DNA from: Desulfovibrio sp. UIB00
GTDB taxonomy: Bacteria > Desulfobacterota > Desulfovibrionia > Desulfovibrionales > Desulfovibrionaceae
Length of the DNA stretch: 64,000 bases
Direction of reading: 5' to 3'
NCBI RefSeq assembly: GCF_022508225.1
Contig: NZ_JAETXJ010000005.1
Location: forward strand, 185,926 to 249,925
The translations under genes were made by a program, and so were the position numbers. Under the pieces are notes generated by a model. It saw only the letters and a list, made by a program, of their open reading frames with translations, was not told the DNA's origin and did not search any database. Below, piece by piece: positions 1 to 10,700 of this stretch. The number at the start of each line of letters is the position of its first letter. The stretch's first letter is position 1.

Positions 1-620
1 TGCCTATATTGGAGCGTTTTAATATACCTGCTACATTTTTTGTGAGTACAGGCCACGTTGAGCATGGTTGGCCCTATTGGTGGGAAGCACTAAGCATATG
101 TGGGAGATTGGCAGACCATGGGCGCATTCTGGCAATGCCCTCTTCAGAACAACATAAGGCTGTTCACGTACTGCTGGAAGCGTGTGCTCCTGCCGCAGAG
201 GCTCTGGAAGAGTGTCACCCATTAACAATTGCGGCCCTACAAGAGTTCAGCCGCCATCCCTTGGTCTGCCTTGGCGCACACACACATACTCACCCGCGTT
301 TAAGCAACCTCGGAGCTGAAGATCAATATCAAGAGATAAAAAAATCCTTGGATAAGCTGGAAAGCTGGACATCCGTCCGGCCGACTGTGGCCGCATATCC
401 CTTTGGTGCCCGTTCTCCTTTTGGCCGATTTTGCGATTACAACAAGGACAGCATAAAGGCCTGCCGCAGGCTTGGACTTAAACGCGCGGCAGCCAACTTT
501 CCTGGACAGGTTCGGCCATGGACAAACTGCTACGCCATACCGCGGCATCTCGTGCGTGATTGGGATGGGCCAGCATTCAAGATACAGCTTCGCACCTTTT
601 TGACAAGAGGATATTTTTAG
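1..620 (+). CDS. Polysaccharide deacetylase (NodB-like), 5' truncated by window edge
   Basis: This is the C-terminal part (about 205 codons, read from base 3) of a carbohydrate esterase family 4 deacetylase. The reading frame is open from the left edge, beginning PILERFNIPATFFVSTG, which is the family's beta strand after the first catalytic motif; the TFDDG metal/catalytic motif itself must lie upstream of the window. The metal-binding HxxxH-type motif is visible as HTHTHP near bases 279-296, and an AAYPFGARS segment near base 390 follows. The family removes N-acetyl groups from polysaccharide at the envelope. It is followed with one base of overlap by a glycosyltransferase, so it probably belongs to a surface polysaccharide operon. 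The substrate cannot be told. Confidence 0.82.
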   Translation, partial: PILERFNIPATFFVSTGHVEHGWPYWWEALSICGRLADHGRILAMPSSEQHKAVHVLLEACAPAAEALEECHPLTIAALQEFSRHPLVCLGAHTHTHPRLSNLGAEDQYQEIKKSLDKLESWTSVRPTVAAYPFGARSPFGRFCDYNKDSIKACRRLGLKRAAANFPGQVRPWTNCYAIPRHLVRDWDGPAFKIQLRTFLTRGYF

Positions 621-1879
621 TGCGGCCAGTTCTTTGTAATACTCTTGACTGTGGCGGCGGCGCTGCCATTGCCGCCCGACGACTCCACCGGGGGCTGCGG
701 CAGTTGGGCGATGATAGTGTCTTTGCTGTCATGCAGCAGAGCGGGGATATCCCCGGCTGCCTTGCGCTTACCAGCCGACTGCGACGCACACTTCAGCCCT
801 TCTTTAGGCAGGGCGAACGGCTGCCCCTCTTGCTTTACCCCAAGCGTGATCGGAATGTCCTTTTTTCGCCTTCCTGGAGACCATCTGGAGTTCATAGGGA
901 CATCATGGGCTTGCGCCCAGACGTGGTGCACCTGCATTGGATCGCGGACAGCTTCGTGCCGTTGCATTCTTTAGCGAGGTTGACCGCCCCTATCGTGTGG
1001 ACATTGCATGATACATGGGCGCTGACAGGCGGCTGCCATATTCTTAAAGGCTGTGAGTTCTATCGACAGGGCTGCGGGCGGTGTCCTGAACTGGGCAGTC
1101 GAACAGGCATGGACATGAGTTCGTTGGGGTATTCATTGCGCGAGGCCGCCTATAAAAAAGTACGTATGACAATTGTTGCGCCCAGTCGACACATGGAGGT
1201 GCTGGCAAAGGCGAGCCCATTATTTCAGAATCACCAGATCGTGCGTATTCCCAATGGCGTTGATACTGAGCGTTTTCGGCCGATTGATAAGCATGTTGCA
1301 CGCCATATTTTGCAGTTGCCGCAAGACGTGCCGTTGCTGGTTTTTGGAGCAGTAGCACCTGGCCGCGATCCCAACAAAGGGTTTGATCTGCTGTGTGATG
1401 CGTTGCGCGAGTTGCCGATGCCCTTGCGCGGGCGTGCACAGTGCGCTGTTTTTGGTGGGAGCATTGCAGCCTCGGAAACGCCGCTTCCCGCCATAGAGCT
1501 TGGCCGACTGCATGATGACGTATCACTGGCGCTTGTTTACTCTGCTGCAGATGTTTTTATCTGCCCTTCCCGTGAAGAGAATTTGCCTAACACGATTATG
1601 GAGTCGCTTGCCTGCGGTACCCCTGTGGTAGCCTTCCGTACCGGTGGCATCCCTGACCTGGTTGATGATGAGGAAAATGGCATGCTGGCGCCATGCTATG
1701 ATGTGAAGGCTCTGGCAGAAGGCATTACCAAGATACTGCTGAGTTCTGTAGATCAGAAACAACGGTTGTCCTGCGCGGCCCGCCAAAAAGCTGTTGACGA
1801 ATACGCCTTGCCAGACATTGCACGGCGTTATCACGACCTGTATCTGACATTGATCGCAGATTCTCAGCATTTTCATTAA
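620..1879 (+). CDS. GT4-family glycosyltransferase
   Basis: A 419-residue GT-B fold glycosyltransferase, probably cytoplasmic, adding a sugar to a lipid-linked polysaccharide precursor. The N-terminal domain has the glycine-rich CGGGAAIAARRLHRGL acceptor-side loop. The C-terminal domain carries the donor-binding PSREENLPNTIMESLACGTP motif around bases 1567-1625 followed by VVAFRTGGIPDLV, typical of GT4 enzymes such as WcaC-like transferases. I place the start at GTG 620, which overlaps the previous TAG by one base and has AAGAGG about nine bases upstream; the frame stays open further upstream (ATG 560) but that would overlap the deacetylase by 60 bases. Donor sugar and linkage are unknown. 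Confidence 0.85.
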   Translation: MRPVLCNTLDCGGGAAIAARRLHRGLRQLGDDSVFAVMQQSGDIPGCLALTSRLRRTLQPFFRQGERLPLLLYPKRDRNVLFSPSWRPSGVHRDIMGLRPDVVHLHWIADSFVPLHSLARLTAPIVWTLHDTWALTGGCHILKGCEFYRQGCGRCPELGSRTGMDMSSLGYSLREAAYKKVRMTIVAPSRHMEVLAKASPLFQNHQIVRIPNGVDTERFRPIDKHVARHILQLPQDVPLLVFGAVAPGRDPNKGFDLLCDALRELPMPLRGRAQCAVFGGSIAASETPLPAIELGRLHDDVSLALVYSAADVFICPSREENLPNTIMESLACGTPVVAFRTGGIPDLVDDEENGMLAPCYDVKALAEGITKILLSSVDQKQRLSCAARQKAVDEYALPDIARRYHDLYLTLIADSQHFH

Positions 1880-2537
1880 AGCGTGTCAGAGCATAGCCAG
1901 TTTCAGAATTTACTAAACAATGCCAACGCGGATTACTGTGTAGCGGCAACAACAGTTTTCAGAGATGCTCAAAGCGTTGTGACAGATGTTTCTACCCCTT
2001 TGTATGTGAGGCGTTAGGGACTATGGCGTGCTTCTTGGCATGTGCCAAGGTAAAGCTGTGCAACTGTTATGAACGAGGGTGGCTAGCTTGAACCGGACCG
2101 CAAAGTAAAGGAACTGGCGGTCGCAGCCTTCGAGGAATCTTGCCTCTTGGGTCGGGTGATCGTGTATTTCCCCCTTTTCAATCTGTTACGAGCGGTGTAT
2201 CTTTCGCGGCGTGTGTTGCTGCAAAGCTCTGCGCACTGTCCTTGGCAGGAATTGTGTCGCCGAACTTGATGGATTCATTGAGAGCCTTCAGCAGGTAGGA
2301 TTTTTAATGTCCTGCGAGGGGAACTCTTTGAAAAAGCACGTTTTAAGTAAGTTGCGCAAAGAATAGTATTTTGCGTATTTTTTCTATAGGTCGTATGTCT
2401 GTTGAACTTGCGGGGCGTATCAAGTTTGCCGTGTATACGGCATGTTGGCCAACTCTGCGATGCGGACTTTTTTACTTCACACAAGATTGCGTCTGTGGTT
2501 CCGTTAGAAGGAATCCAGTAGTATTGAGGACAATCAG
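1880..2537. other. Gene-poor 658-bp spacer with a possible gene remnant
   Basis: No intact gene is recognisable between the glycosyltransferase and the nucleotide-sugar dehydrogenase. On the + strand bases 2087-2269 are open for 60 codons with host-like composition, in a frame that begins right after a TAG and lacks a start codon; its translation contains KELAVAAFEESCLLGRVIVYF. I cannot assign it to a family. Just upstream another short open stretch ends at a stop near base 2018. The pattern suggests a decayed gene or insertion-sequence remnant. The promoter for the dehydrogenase/rfb run should lie in the A+T-rich part near 2340-2400. Confidence 0.4.
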
Positions 2538-3848
2538 ATGGTTTCATTTGAAGACCTGTTGGCAAAGAAATCTTCCGTGGCAGTGGTTGGTCTGGGGTAT
2601 GTTGGCTTGCCTCTGGCTGTTGCCCTTTCCCATCACTTTGATGTCATTGGCTTTGATATCAACGTGGCGCGGGTAGATGCACTCAACAAGGGGCACGATG
2701 CCACCAATGAGGTTGACGATGCTTCCCTTGCCGCCAGCACGGCCCGTTTTACCAGCGATGCTGGCGAGCTTGCCAAGGCTGGCGTGATCATTGTGGCTGT
2801 GCCTACCCCGGTAGACAGCCACCGACAGCCCGATCTTACGCCTGTGGTGGGTGCAAGCCGCACTGTTGGTCGTCATATGCCCAAGGGCTGCGTGGTGTGC
2901 TATGAGTCTACGGTGTACCCTGGCGTTACCGAGGACGAATGCATCCCTCTGCTGGAAAAAGAATCCGGCATGCGCTTTCCTGCGGATTTTACCGTGGGGT
3001 ATTCGCCCGAGCGCATAAATCCCGGCGACAAGGTTCACCGGCTTGAAACCATCCGCAAGGTTGTTTCCGGCTCAGACGCTCCTACCGCAGACCTGCTGGT
3101 TAAGGTCTATGGCGCGGTGGTGACGGCGGGCATCCACAGGGCCTCGTGTATCAAGGTGGCCGAGGCCGCCAAGGTTATTGAAAACACGCAGCGTGATATC
3201 AACATCGCCCTGATGAACGAACTGGCCCTTATTTTCAACCGCATGGGCATCGATACGCTGGAAGTGCTTGAAGCCGCCGGCAGCAAGTGGAACTTCCTGC
3301 CGTTCCGTCCGGGTCTTGTGGGCGGGCACTGCATTGGCGTGGACCCCTATTACCTGACCTACAAGGCCGAAGAAATCGGCTGCCACCCCGAGGTTATCCT
3401 TGCGGGCCGCCGCATCAACGATGGCATGGGCAAGTATGTGGCAGAAATTTGCGTCAAGCGCCTCATCAATGCGGACAAGCACGTCAAGGGCGCGCGCGTG
3501 GGCCTGCTGGGCTTTACGTTCAAGGAAAATGTGCCTGACATACGCAATACCCGCGTGGTGGACATCATCGCAGAGCTGAAGGAATACGGCATCACGGCTC
3601 TGGTGCATGATCCCGAAGCTGATGCTGCGGAAGCCCATCACGAATACGGGCAAACACTGTTGCCTCTGAGCGATCTTAAAAATCTGGATGTCCTTATCCT
3701 GGCCGTATCACACGAGAGTTTCCGCCAGCTTGATCATGCGGCCATACGCGCCATGTTTGCTGGCGATGCAGTCACGCTTATGGATATCAAGGGCTTCTGG
3801 AACAAGCAGGAAATGCTTGCTGCCGGGTTTGATCTCTGGAGGCTGTAA
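2538..3848 (+). CDS. Nucleotide sugar dehydrogenase (UDP-HexNAc 6-dehydrogenase type, TviB/WbpO-like)
   Basis: A 436-residue UDP-glucose/GDP-mannose dehydrogenase family enzyme. It oxidises the C6 hydroxyl of a nucleotide sugar to the uronic acid with two NAD+. The N-terminal Rossmann motif is VVGLGYVGLPLA (about residues 15-26); the central helix holds NELALIFNRMGID; the catalytic cysteine is C265 in GGHCIGVDPYYL; the C-terminal UDP-binding domain includes LGFTFKENVPDIRNTRV. The overall pattern resembles the VipA/TviB/WbpO group that acts on UDP-GlcNAc or UDP-GalNAc better than plain UDP-glucose dehydrogenases. It sits one base before rfbB, implying co-transcription for polysaccharide synthesis. 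Exact substrate is inferred only. Confidence 0.88.
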   Translation: MVSFEDLLAKKSSVAVVGLGYVGLPLAVALSHHFDVIGFDINVARVDALNKGHDATNEVDDASLAASTARFTSDAGELAKAGVIIVAVPTPVDSHRQPDLTPVVGASRTVGRHMPKGCVVCYESTVYPGVTEDECIPLLEKESGMRFPADFTVGYSPERINPGDKVHRLETIRKVVSGSDAPTADLLVKVYGAVVTAGIHRASCIKVAEAAKVIENTQRDINIALMNELALIFNRMGIDTLEVLEAAGSKWNFLPFRPGLVGGHCIGVDPYYLTYKAEEIGCHPEVILAGRRINDGMGKYVAEICVKRLINADKHVKGARVGLLGFTFKENVPDIRNTRVVDIIAELKEYGITALVHDPEADAAEAHHEYGQTLLPLSDLKNLDVLILAVSHESFRQLDHAAIRAMFAGDAVTLMDIKGFWNKQEMLAAGFDLWRL

Positions 3849-3849
3849 T

Positions 3850-4941
3850 TTGAACGCGCGCATGCCCTGTCAGCTGGTTACTGGTGGTTCAGGCTTTATC
3901 GGGTCCTGCTACGTTCTTCAGGCCCGACGGCAGGGTGTGCGCGTCATCAACCTCGACAAACTGACGTACGCTGGCAATCCCGCCAATGTTGAAGCGTTGA
4001 AAGACGATCCGGATTACGTCTTTGTGCGCGGCGACATTGGCAATGCCGAGCTGGTTGCCTGGCTGCTGGAAACCTTCCAGCCCGATGGCATCGTGAATTT
4101 TGCTGCGGAAAGCCACGTTGACCGTTCCATTATCGACCCCGATGCTTTTGTGCGCACCAATGTACTGGGTACGGCCACGCTGCTGAGAATGGCTGCCCAA
4201 TGGTGGCGCGCGCTGCCTGCGGAGCGCGCTTCAGCCTTTCGTTTTCTGCACGTGTCCACAGATGAAGTCTATGGTGCGTTGCAACCGGGCGATCCGTCTT
4301 TTACAGAGGCGACCCCCTACTGCCCAAACAGCCCATATTCTGCTTCCAAGGCCGCCAGCGACCACATGGCGCGCGCCTTTCACGAAACCTACGGTCTCCC
4401 GGTGCTGCTCACCAATTGTTCCAACAATTACGGGCCGCGCCAGTTCCCTGAAAAACTCATTCCCCTGATGATTTGCAATGCCCTTGATGGCAAACCTTTG
4501 CCTGTCTACGGCAAGGGGGCCAATATTCGCGACTGGCTGCATGTAGAGGACCATTGCGCTGCCATAGCCCGAGTGCTTGAAGCGGGCAGGGTGGGGCGGT
4601 GTTACAACATCGGCGGGCATGCGGAAAAGACCAACCTTGAGGTTGTGCAGACCGTGTGCGCCATCCTTGACCAATTGGTTCCTTTGGCTCGCGGGCCTTA
4701 TGCCGATCAAATCGAATATGTGGCCGACAGACCTGGGCATGATTTTCGGTACGCCATAGACTGCAGCCGAATAGAAGCGGAACTTGGCTGGAAGCCGACC
4801 CACAAGTTTGATTCCGGACTGCGTGAAACCGTCCGCTGGTATCTTGAAAATATTGCGTGGGTTGAAAATGTCCGCAGCGGCGCTTATAGGGAATGGATTG
4901 CGGTCAACTACGCCCATCGCACTTGCGGTGGGGCCAACTGA
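3850..4941 (+). CDS. rfbB: dTDP-glucose 4,6-dehydratase
   Basis: A 363-residue extended short-chain dehydrogenase that converts dTDP-D-glucose to dTDP-4-keto-6-deoxy-D-glucose, step two of dTDP-L-rhamnose synthesis. The NAD-binding motif TGGSGFIGS lies at residues 11-19, catalytic TDE at 137-139, and YxxxK at Y163/K167 (YSASKAASD), followed by NCSNNYGP. I choose TTG 3850 as start because GGAGG at 3838-3842 is seven bases before it; the in-frame ATG 3862 would leave a 19-base gap. The gene begins one base after the dehydrogenase stop and is followed by rfbA and rfbC. The reductase RfbD is not in this cluster. Confidence 0.95.
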   Translation: MNARMPCQLVTGGSGFIGSCYVLQARRQGVRVINLDKLTYAGNPANVEALKDDPDYVFVRGDIGNAELVAWLLETFQPDGIVNFAAESHVDRSIIDPDAFVRTNVLGTATLLRMAAQWWRALPAERASAFRFLHVSTDEVYGALQPGDPSFTEATPYCPNSPYSASKAASDHMARAFHETYGLPVLLTNCSNNYGPRQFPEKLIPLMICNALDGKPLPVYGKGANIRDWLHVEDHCAAIARVLEAGRVGRCYNIGGHAEKTNLEVVQTVCAILDQLVPLARGPYADQIEYVADRPGHDFRYAIDCSRIEAELGWKPTHKFDSGLRETVRWYLENIAWVENVRSGAYREWIAVNYAHRTCGGAN

Positions 4942-4955
4942 AAGAAGGGGGCGGC

Positions 4956-5849
4956 ATGAACGGCTGGAAAGGCATTGTTCTTGCGGGAGGCTCTGGCTCG
5001 CGCCTGCACCCATTGACTCTGAGCGTGAGCAAGCAGCTCATGCCCATCTATGACAAACCCATGATTTACTACCCGTTGTCTATTCTGATGATGGCGGGCA
5101 TTCGGGATATCTGCTTTATTTCCACCCCTGAGCACCTGCCCCTTTACAAGGCTTTGCTGCACGACGGCTCGCAACTGGGCTGCAAGTTCAGCTACGTTGT
5201 GCAACCCCGCCCTGAGGGGTTGGCCCAGGCCTTTTTGTTGGCGGAAGATCACATTGCGGGGCATAATACCTGCCTGATTTTGGGTGATAATGTTTTCTTC
5301 GGTCATGGATTGCCAGCACTTACACACGCTGCCATGGCCCGCGAATCCGGAGCGACTATTTTTGGCTACCATGTGCGCGATCCTGAGCGTTACGGCGTTG
5401 TGGAATTTGACGATGCGCGGCAGGTAGTCAGCATTGAAGAAAAACCCGTCCTTCCAAAGTCCAACTTTGCGGTGACAGGCCTGTATTTTTATGACCAGAA
5501 GGTGCTGGATATCGCCCGCGCTGTGCGTCCCTCGGCCCGGGGCGAACTGGAAATCACAGATGTGAACAACGCCTATCTGCAACAGGGCGATCTGCATGTG
5601 GAGCTCATGGGGCGGGGCATTGCCTGGCTTGATACCGGTACGCATGATTCCCTCATGGATGCCGGTGCCTTTGTGCAGGCGGTAGAAAAACGCCAGGGAC
5701 TCAAGGTGGCCTGCCTGGAGGAAATAGCCTGGCGTAACGGCTATATTGATGCGGACGCTGTGCGCGCACTGGCAAAGCCCATGGCCAAGACCGGCTACGG
5801 GCAATATCTTCTTGAACTTGTGGATGCGGGGATTGGGCTGTGGAAGTAG
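4956..5849 (+). CDS. rfbA: Glucose-1-phosphate thymidylyltransferase
   Basis: A 297-residue enzyme that joins dTTP and glucose-1-phosphate to give dTDP-glucose and pyrophosphate, the first step of dTDP-rhamnose synthesis. The nucleotidyltransferase signature [13 protein letters not shown] is near the N-terminus, followed by [28 protein letters not shown] supplies the metal/nucleotide site and EEKPVLPKS the sugar site. ATG 4956 is chosen because of the purine-rich GAAGGGGGCGG just upstream and because the conserved core begins at residue 6. Length is normal for RmlA. It lies 14 bases after rfbB and its 3' end overlaps rfbC by ten bases. Confidence 0.96.
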   Translation: MNGWKGIVLAGGSGSRLHPLTLSVSKQLMPIYDKPMIYYPLSILMMAGIRDICFISTPEHLPLYKALLHDGSQLGCKFSYVVQPRPEGLAQAFLLAEDHIAGHNTCLILGDNVFFGHGLPALTHAAMARESGATIFGYHVRDPERYGVVEFDDARQVVSIEEKPVLPKSNFAVTGLYFYDQKVLDIARAVRPSARGELEITDVNNAYLQQGDLHVELMGRGIAWLDTGTHDSLMDAGAFVQAVEKRQGLKVACLEEIAWRNGYIDADAVRALAKPMAKTGYGQYLLELVDAGIGLWK

Positions 5850-6385
5850 TTCAGACGCCTATTGCCGGGTTACTTTTGGTCAAACCCAAGGTGTGGGGTG
5901 ACCAGCGCGGCTATTTTGTGGAAACATGGCAGCAGCAGCGCTACGCGGCGGCAGGCATTGATCAGCCTTTTGTGCAGGATAACCATTCCATGTCCGCCCG
6001 TGGCATACTGCGCGGTCTGCATTATCAGAAAACACGCCCTCAGGGTAAACTGGTCTATGTTTCGCTGGGCAGCGTATTTGATGTGGCTGTGGATATTCGG
6101 CGAGATTCCCCCACTTTCGGAAAGTGGTTCGGTGTAGAACTTTCACAGCAGAACCAGTGGCAGATGTGGGTACAGCCCGGCCTTGCACACGGTTTTGTAG
6201 TTACCAGCGAAATTGCTCATTTTCACTACAAGTGCACAGATTACTACTGTCCAGAGGACGAAGCGGCCATTCGCTGGAACGACCCGGCCCTCGGCATTGC
6301 CTGGCCCGTGGACGAACCTCTGCTTTCCGCCAAGGATCAAGCAGCTCCGTTGTGGGCTGAGGCTATGCAGGCCGCAGACCGCTGA
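5840..6385 (+). CDS. rfbC: dTDP-4-dehydrorhamnose 3,5-epimerase
   Basis: A 181-residue cupin epimerase that inverts C3 and C5 of dTDP-4-keto-6-deoxyglucose, step three of the dTDP-rhamnose pathway. Conserved elements include the RGLHYQ histidine, the [18 protein letters not shown] strand and GLAHGFVV. The GTG start at 5840 lies inside the end of rfbA, a ten-base overlap that implies translational coupling. Length equals the usual RmlC length. It is the last gene of the rfbBAC run and converges on hldD with a 70-bp gap that contains only a short ACCCGCT/AGCGGGT hairpin without a T-run. Confidence 0.95.
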   Translation: MEVVQTPIAGLLLVKPKVWGDQRGYFVETWQQQRYAAAGIDQPFVQDNHSMSARGILRGLHYQKTRPQGKLVYVSLGSVFDVAVDIRRDSPTFGKWFGVELSQQNQWQMWVQPGLAHGFVVTSEIAHFHYKCTDYYCPEDEAAIRWNDPALGIAWPVDEPLLSAKDQAAPLWAEAMQAADR

Positions 6386-6455
6386 ATCAATCGCAACGGA
6401 CTGCGGCATATCCTGATCAGAGTTTTACCCGCTTGGACACGTGAGCGGGTGCATT

Positions 6456-7442
6456 TCATTTGGCGGACATTTCAAGATAGGGATCGCTCTGGGCCATATA
6501 GTTGCCCACATAATCCGCAATGCCCTGTTCCAGCGACGCAAAGCTCATCGGGCAGTTTTTTTCCTGCATCCAGCTCATATCCGCCTGGGTGAAGTTTTGG
6601 TATTTCCCGCGCAAGGCTTCCGGCATGTCCATATACTCAATCTGGGGTTCTTTGCCCAATGCGGCAAATATGGCACAAGCCAGATCGTTCCAGCTTCGAG
6701 CCTTGCCCGTGCCCGCATTGAGGATGCCGTTGGCTGTCGGGTTTTCAAGCAGCCAGAGCATCAGCTCCACGCAATCCTTCACGTAGACAAAATCGCGCAT
6801 CTGGCCGCCGTCGGCAAAATCCGGCATGTTTGATCTGAAGAGTCGCAAACGCCCCGTAGCGTTGATTTCATGAAAGGCCTTGCAGGCTACGCTGCGCATG
6901 TCGCCCTTGTGGTATTCATTGGGGCCGTAGACGTTGAAAAACTTGAGGCTGACCACGCTCTCTGTAAGTTTGTTATCCAGCAGCCACAAATCAAAAAGGT
7001 GTTTGGAGTAGCCATACATGTTCAGGGGCTTGAGGCGTCTGGTCGTTTCTGGTCTGTCAGAGAAACCCTGTGAGCCATCCCCGTAGGTAGCGGCTGACCC
7101 GGCATTGATAAAGCGCGCTCCGTGTTCCAGGGCAAATCTGCACAGTTCTACAGTATAGGCCGTGTTGTTGGCCATCAGAAAGTCTGCGTCTTTTTCTGTG
7201 GTGGAAGAACAGGCCCCCATGTGCACGATTGCCTCTACCTTGCCGCCCAGCGTGTTGTCGCGCAGCATTTCCAGAAATTCAGACCTGTGTACATAGCGGG
7301 CATATCGCCGGTTGACGAGATTTTTCCACTTTTCCGTTGAACCGAGGTTATCCACCACCAGTATGTCAGTTATGCCTGCCTGGTTCAGCCGCCAGAGCAT
7401 GGCGCTGCCAATAAAACCTGCGCCACCAGTGATAATATACAT
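6456..7442 (-). CDS. hldD: ADP-L-glycero-D-manno-heptose 6-epimerase
   Basis: A 328-residue NADP-dependent epimerase that makes ADP-L-glycero-D-manno-heptose for the lipopolysaccharide inner core. The dinucleotide motif is ITGGAGFIGSAML at the N-terminus, the HMGACSSTTEKD segment is characteristic of HldD/RfaD, and the catalytic pair is in YGYSKHLFD. ATG 7442 is preferred since GAGG is six bases upstream and the Rossmann strand begins at residue 2; the frame is open 14 codons further back. It is transcribed towards the rfb genes and is monocistronic here. Confidence 0.94.
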   Translation of the reverse strand: MYIITGGAGFIGSAMLWRLNQAGITDILVVDNLGSTEKWKNLVNRRYARYVHRSEFLEMLRDNTLGGKVEAIVHMGACSSTTEKDADFLMANNTAYTVELCRFALEHGARFINAGSAATYGDGSQGFSDRPETTRRLKPLNMYGYSKHLFDLWLLDNKLTESVVSLKFFNVYGPNEYHKGDMRSVACKAFHEINATGRLRLFRSNMPDFADGGQMRDFVYVKDCVELMLWLLENPTANGILNAGTGKARSWNDLACAIFAALGKEPQIEYMDMPEALRGKYQNFTQADMSWMQEKNCPMSFASLEQGIADYVGNYMAQSDPYLEMSAK

Positions 7443-7734
7443 ACAAACCTCATTGATCCAGCATGTGGGCTCCTTGCGGAGCAAGGCGTAGAACCCGCGT
7501 CTGCGCTATCGCGCGCACCGATCATATCCCTGTCGGGCCAGACGCGTCAAAGTGTGCTCCGGGGGCCTGATCCGAGCAGATATTCATATGTGGTTGCGCG
7601 TATCTTTGCCCCTGCCCCCTTTTTGCAAAAAAAATTTTTGGCGATGGCAATGGCAAGGGGAGAATATTGCAATGCGGCTGTTACTGCTATAAGAAATTAA
7701 GTATAACTCCTGCAAGAGAACCAGCGAGGTAGAC

Positions 7735-10700
7735 ATGGTCAAATTTTTCCACACCGCATGCTGCTGCCTGCTTCTGCTGCTTCTCGCCTGTGCGAATCTT
7801 GCGCTGTGCGCGACGGATTCTTCCACGGCAGCCAGCGCAGACCCCATCACCATTGCCTGCATGAAGGATAACGAACCGCTGTCTTTTGTTTCAAAAACAG
7901 GAGAACCTGTTGGCCTGATGATTGATCTGTGGCGTCTGTGGGGCGAAAAAGTAGGCAGACCTGTGAAATTCATCATGGGCGACTGGCAGGATTCGCTTGA
8001 TGCCCTCCATTCTGGGCGGGCCGACATCCACTTCAGCATGTACATCACTCCCGACAGGGCCCGCTGGGCAAAATTTGGCCCGGCCATTTCTCCCGGCATG
8101 GGGGGGCTTTTGCTCTCAACATCTGCCGGGCAAAAAATTACTGACCCAAGCCAGTTGGGGGATGCGACCATTGTTGTGCTTGAAGGCTCGTTGCAGGAAG
8201 ATTACATGCGGGAGCACTTCCCCAAGGTTCAATTGGTGGTGGTGCGCAACGGGGCAGAAATGTTCATGTCGGTGGCCAATGGGCTGGCAGATGGCATTTC
8301 GAGCAACTTTCCTTCGGCTTATGGCACCATTGACCGGTTGGGCCTCAACAGCTTTTTTATGCCTCAGGCATTCCCCCTTTTTTCTCGCAACCTTCATCCG
8401 GCAGTGCTGCGTAACAGGGATGACCTTGCCCGGTTGATGGATGAAGGGCTTTCGCGCATATCCCGCGCTGAAATGGTGGCGCTTGAAGAAAGGTGGGTCC
8501 GTAATCCGGCGCACCGCGTTTGGGGCGACATGCCTCGCTCCCTGCTGCTCACCCCAGCGGAGAGGGAATGGCTGGCAAACCATCAGACCCTGCGTGTTGC
8601 CCTGGAGGATGATTGGCATCCCATTGAATTTATGGACAGCGAGGGCACATACAACGGCATTGGTATGAACCTCATGCAGGTTGTGGGGCGATACCTTAAT
8701 GTTGCCATACAGCCTGTTTCTTCCAATGTGCTGAAAGAAACCACAGGCCCCCGCCGGGCGGACGTGGAGCCTTTTCTGGAAGGGACGCCGCCAGAGGGTG
8801 GCCCCTGGTTGTTTACCAATCCTTTTTTGCAGCTGCCGCTGGCGGTTGCAACGCTTGACTCCGAGCGTTTGGTCACGAGCCCTGGCGACCTTGCCGGCAA
8901 AAGTGTGGCAGTGCATGATCACGCAGGTCTTGCAGGGTATTTGCGCGCCCAGTTGCCGCGATCAAAAATCGTGGAGGTCTCCAGCCTGACTGCGGGGCTT
9001 TCTGCGGTGCAGGGTGGGCAGTTCGACGCTATGGTGGGCATTGCACTTTCTGTGGAATACGCGGTGGTGAACAAAAACCTGCGCGATCTGCGCGTGGGCC
9101 TGCTGCCGCAGTTGCAGTATTCCGCCCGGGTAGCCGTACGCTCAGACTGGCCCCAGCTTGTCGAAATCATGAATAAAACACTGGATAATATCCCCCATGA
9201 GCAGATGGCCGCGATCATAAAGCGCTGGGCCAATCTGCGTATTGAGCGCGCCATGAACTGGATGCTCGTCTTGCAGATCGGCGGGGTGGTGACAGTGTTT
9301 CTGGGCAGCCTGCTTGCGGTCATTTTGATCTGGAACCGCAAGCTCGCGCAGGAATCGGCAGAAAGGCAAAAAGCTCTGGAAGCGGCCAGAGCCAGTGCTT
9401 CAGCCCTGTGGCAGCGCAAGCAGCAATTGCGCAGCATTGTGGATAATCTGCCAAGTCTCATGATGCTTAAGGATTCGCAAGCCCGCTACATTATGGCGAA
9501 CAAGTATTTTGAAACATTTACCGGCTATGCCGAATCCTACGTTGTGGGAAAGAACATAGCCGATCTGCTTTCCCCGGAGCATGCAGAACAGGGAATGCGC
9601 TTGGACAAACTGGTCATAGAAACCGGAAAAGTACATAAAACTGAAGAAGTCCGGTATGATGCAGTTGGAGAGGAACATATCCTGGATGTTGTGCGCGTTC
9701 CGCTGTTTGAGCCGGACGGCACAGTTTACGGCATGGTCTACATGGGGATAGACGTGACGGAACGCCGGGCCGCAGAACAGGCGCTGCGCCGCGCCCAAAT
9801 GGAAATGTCGCAGATATTCAATGCCGCTGGCAGCGCCATGCGGGTTATTGACCGCAGCCTGATAGTCAAGGAAGTCAACGATACCTACGTAAACTGCTTT
9901 GGCTATTCACGTGAAGAAATGGTGGGCCGCTGGTGCGGCGAATACCCCAGTGGATCAGATTGCGGCTCTGATTGTGTGGGCAAGCGCATTCTTAACGGTG
10001 AGCCTCGGGCTGCCATCCGTCAGCAGCGGCAAAAAAAAGACGGGACATGGGTATTTTGCGATCTGGTTGCCACGCCATTTCTTTCGCCTGATGGCGAGCT
10101 TCTCGGCATTATCGAAGATTGCCGGGATATTACCGACCTTGTGGAAAGCCAGCAGGCGGCGGAACAGGCCAGCAGGGCCAAGAGCGAATTTCTTGCCAAT
10201 ATGAGCCATGAAATCCGTACCCCCATGAATGCCGTTGTGGGACTTACTCATTTGACCCTGCGCACGCCTCTTAATGCAACGCAGCGTAATTATTTGAAAA
10301 ATATAGACAGCTCCGCAAAATCCCTTTTGCGGATCATTGACGACATCCTTGATTTTTCCAAGATTGAAGCTGGTCGCATGGACATGGAATATCTGGACTT
10401 TAACCTGGAAGAAGTCCTTCTTGGTCTCTCAAGTCTGGATACAACCAAATCCGGCGGGAAAAATATTGAGCTCTTGTTGCGCATCGATCGGGAGGTCCCC
10501 TTGTTTTTCAAGGGCGATCCTTTGCGGCTGGGGCAGGTACTGGTCAATCTTGTGGGCAATGCCATCAAATTTACCCCTTCGGGCGAGGTTGTGGTGCGCG
10601 TTGCGCTTGAGGAGCAAAAAGACCAGAAGGCGCAGTTGCGTTTTACCGTCACAGACACAGGCATTGGCATGGGGCAAGAGCAGCTGGACAAGCTGTTCCA

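Noticed and set aside
6421..6455. ACCCGCT/AGCGGGT hairpin between rfbC and hldD as a terminator
   Set aside because: Seven-bp stem, 10-base loop and no T-run on either strand; too weak to call.
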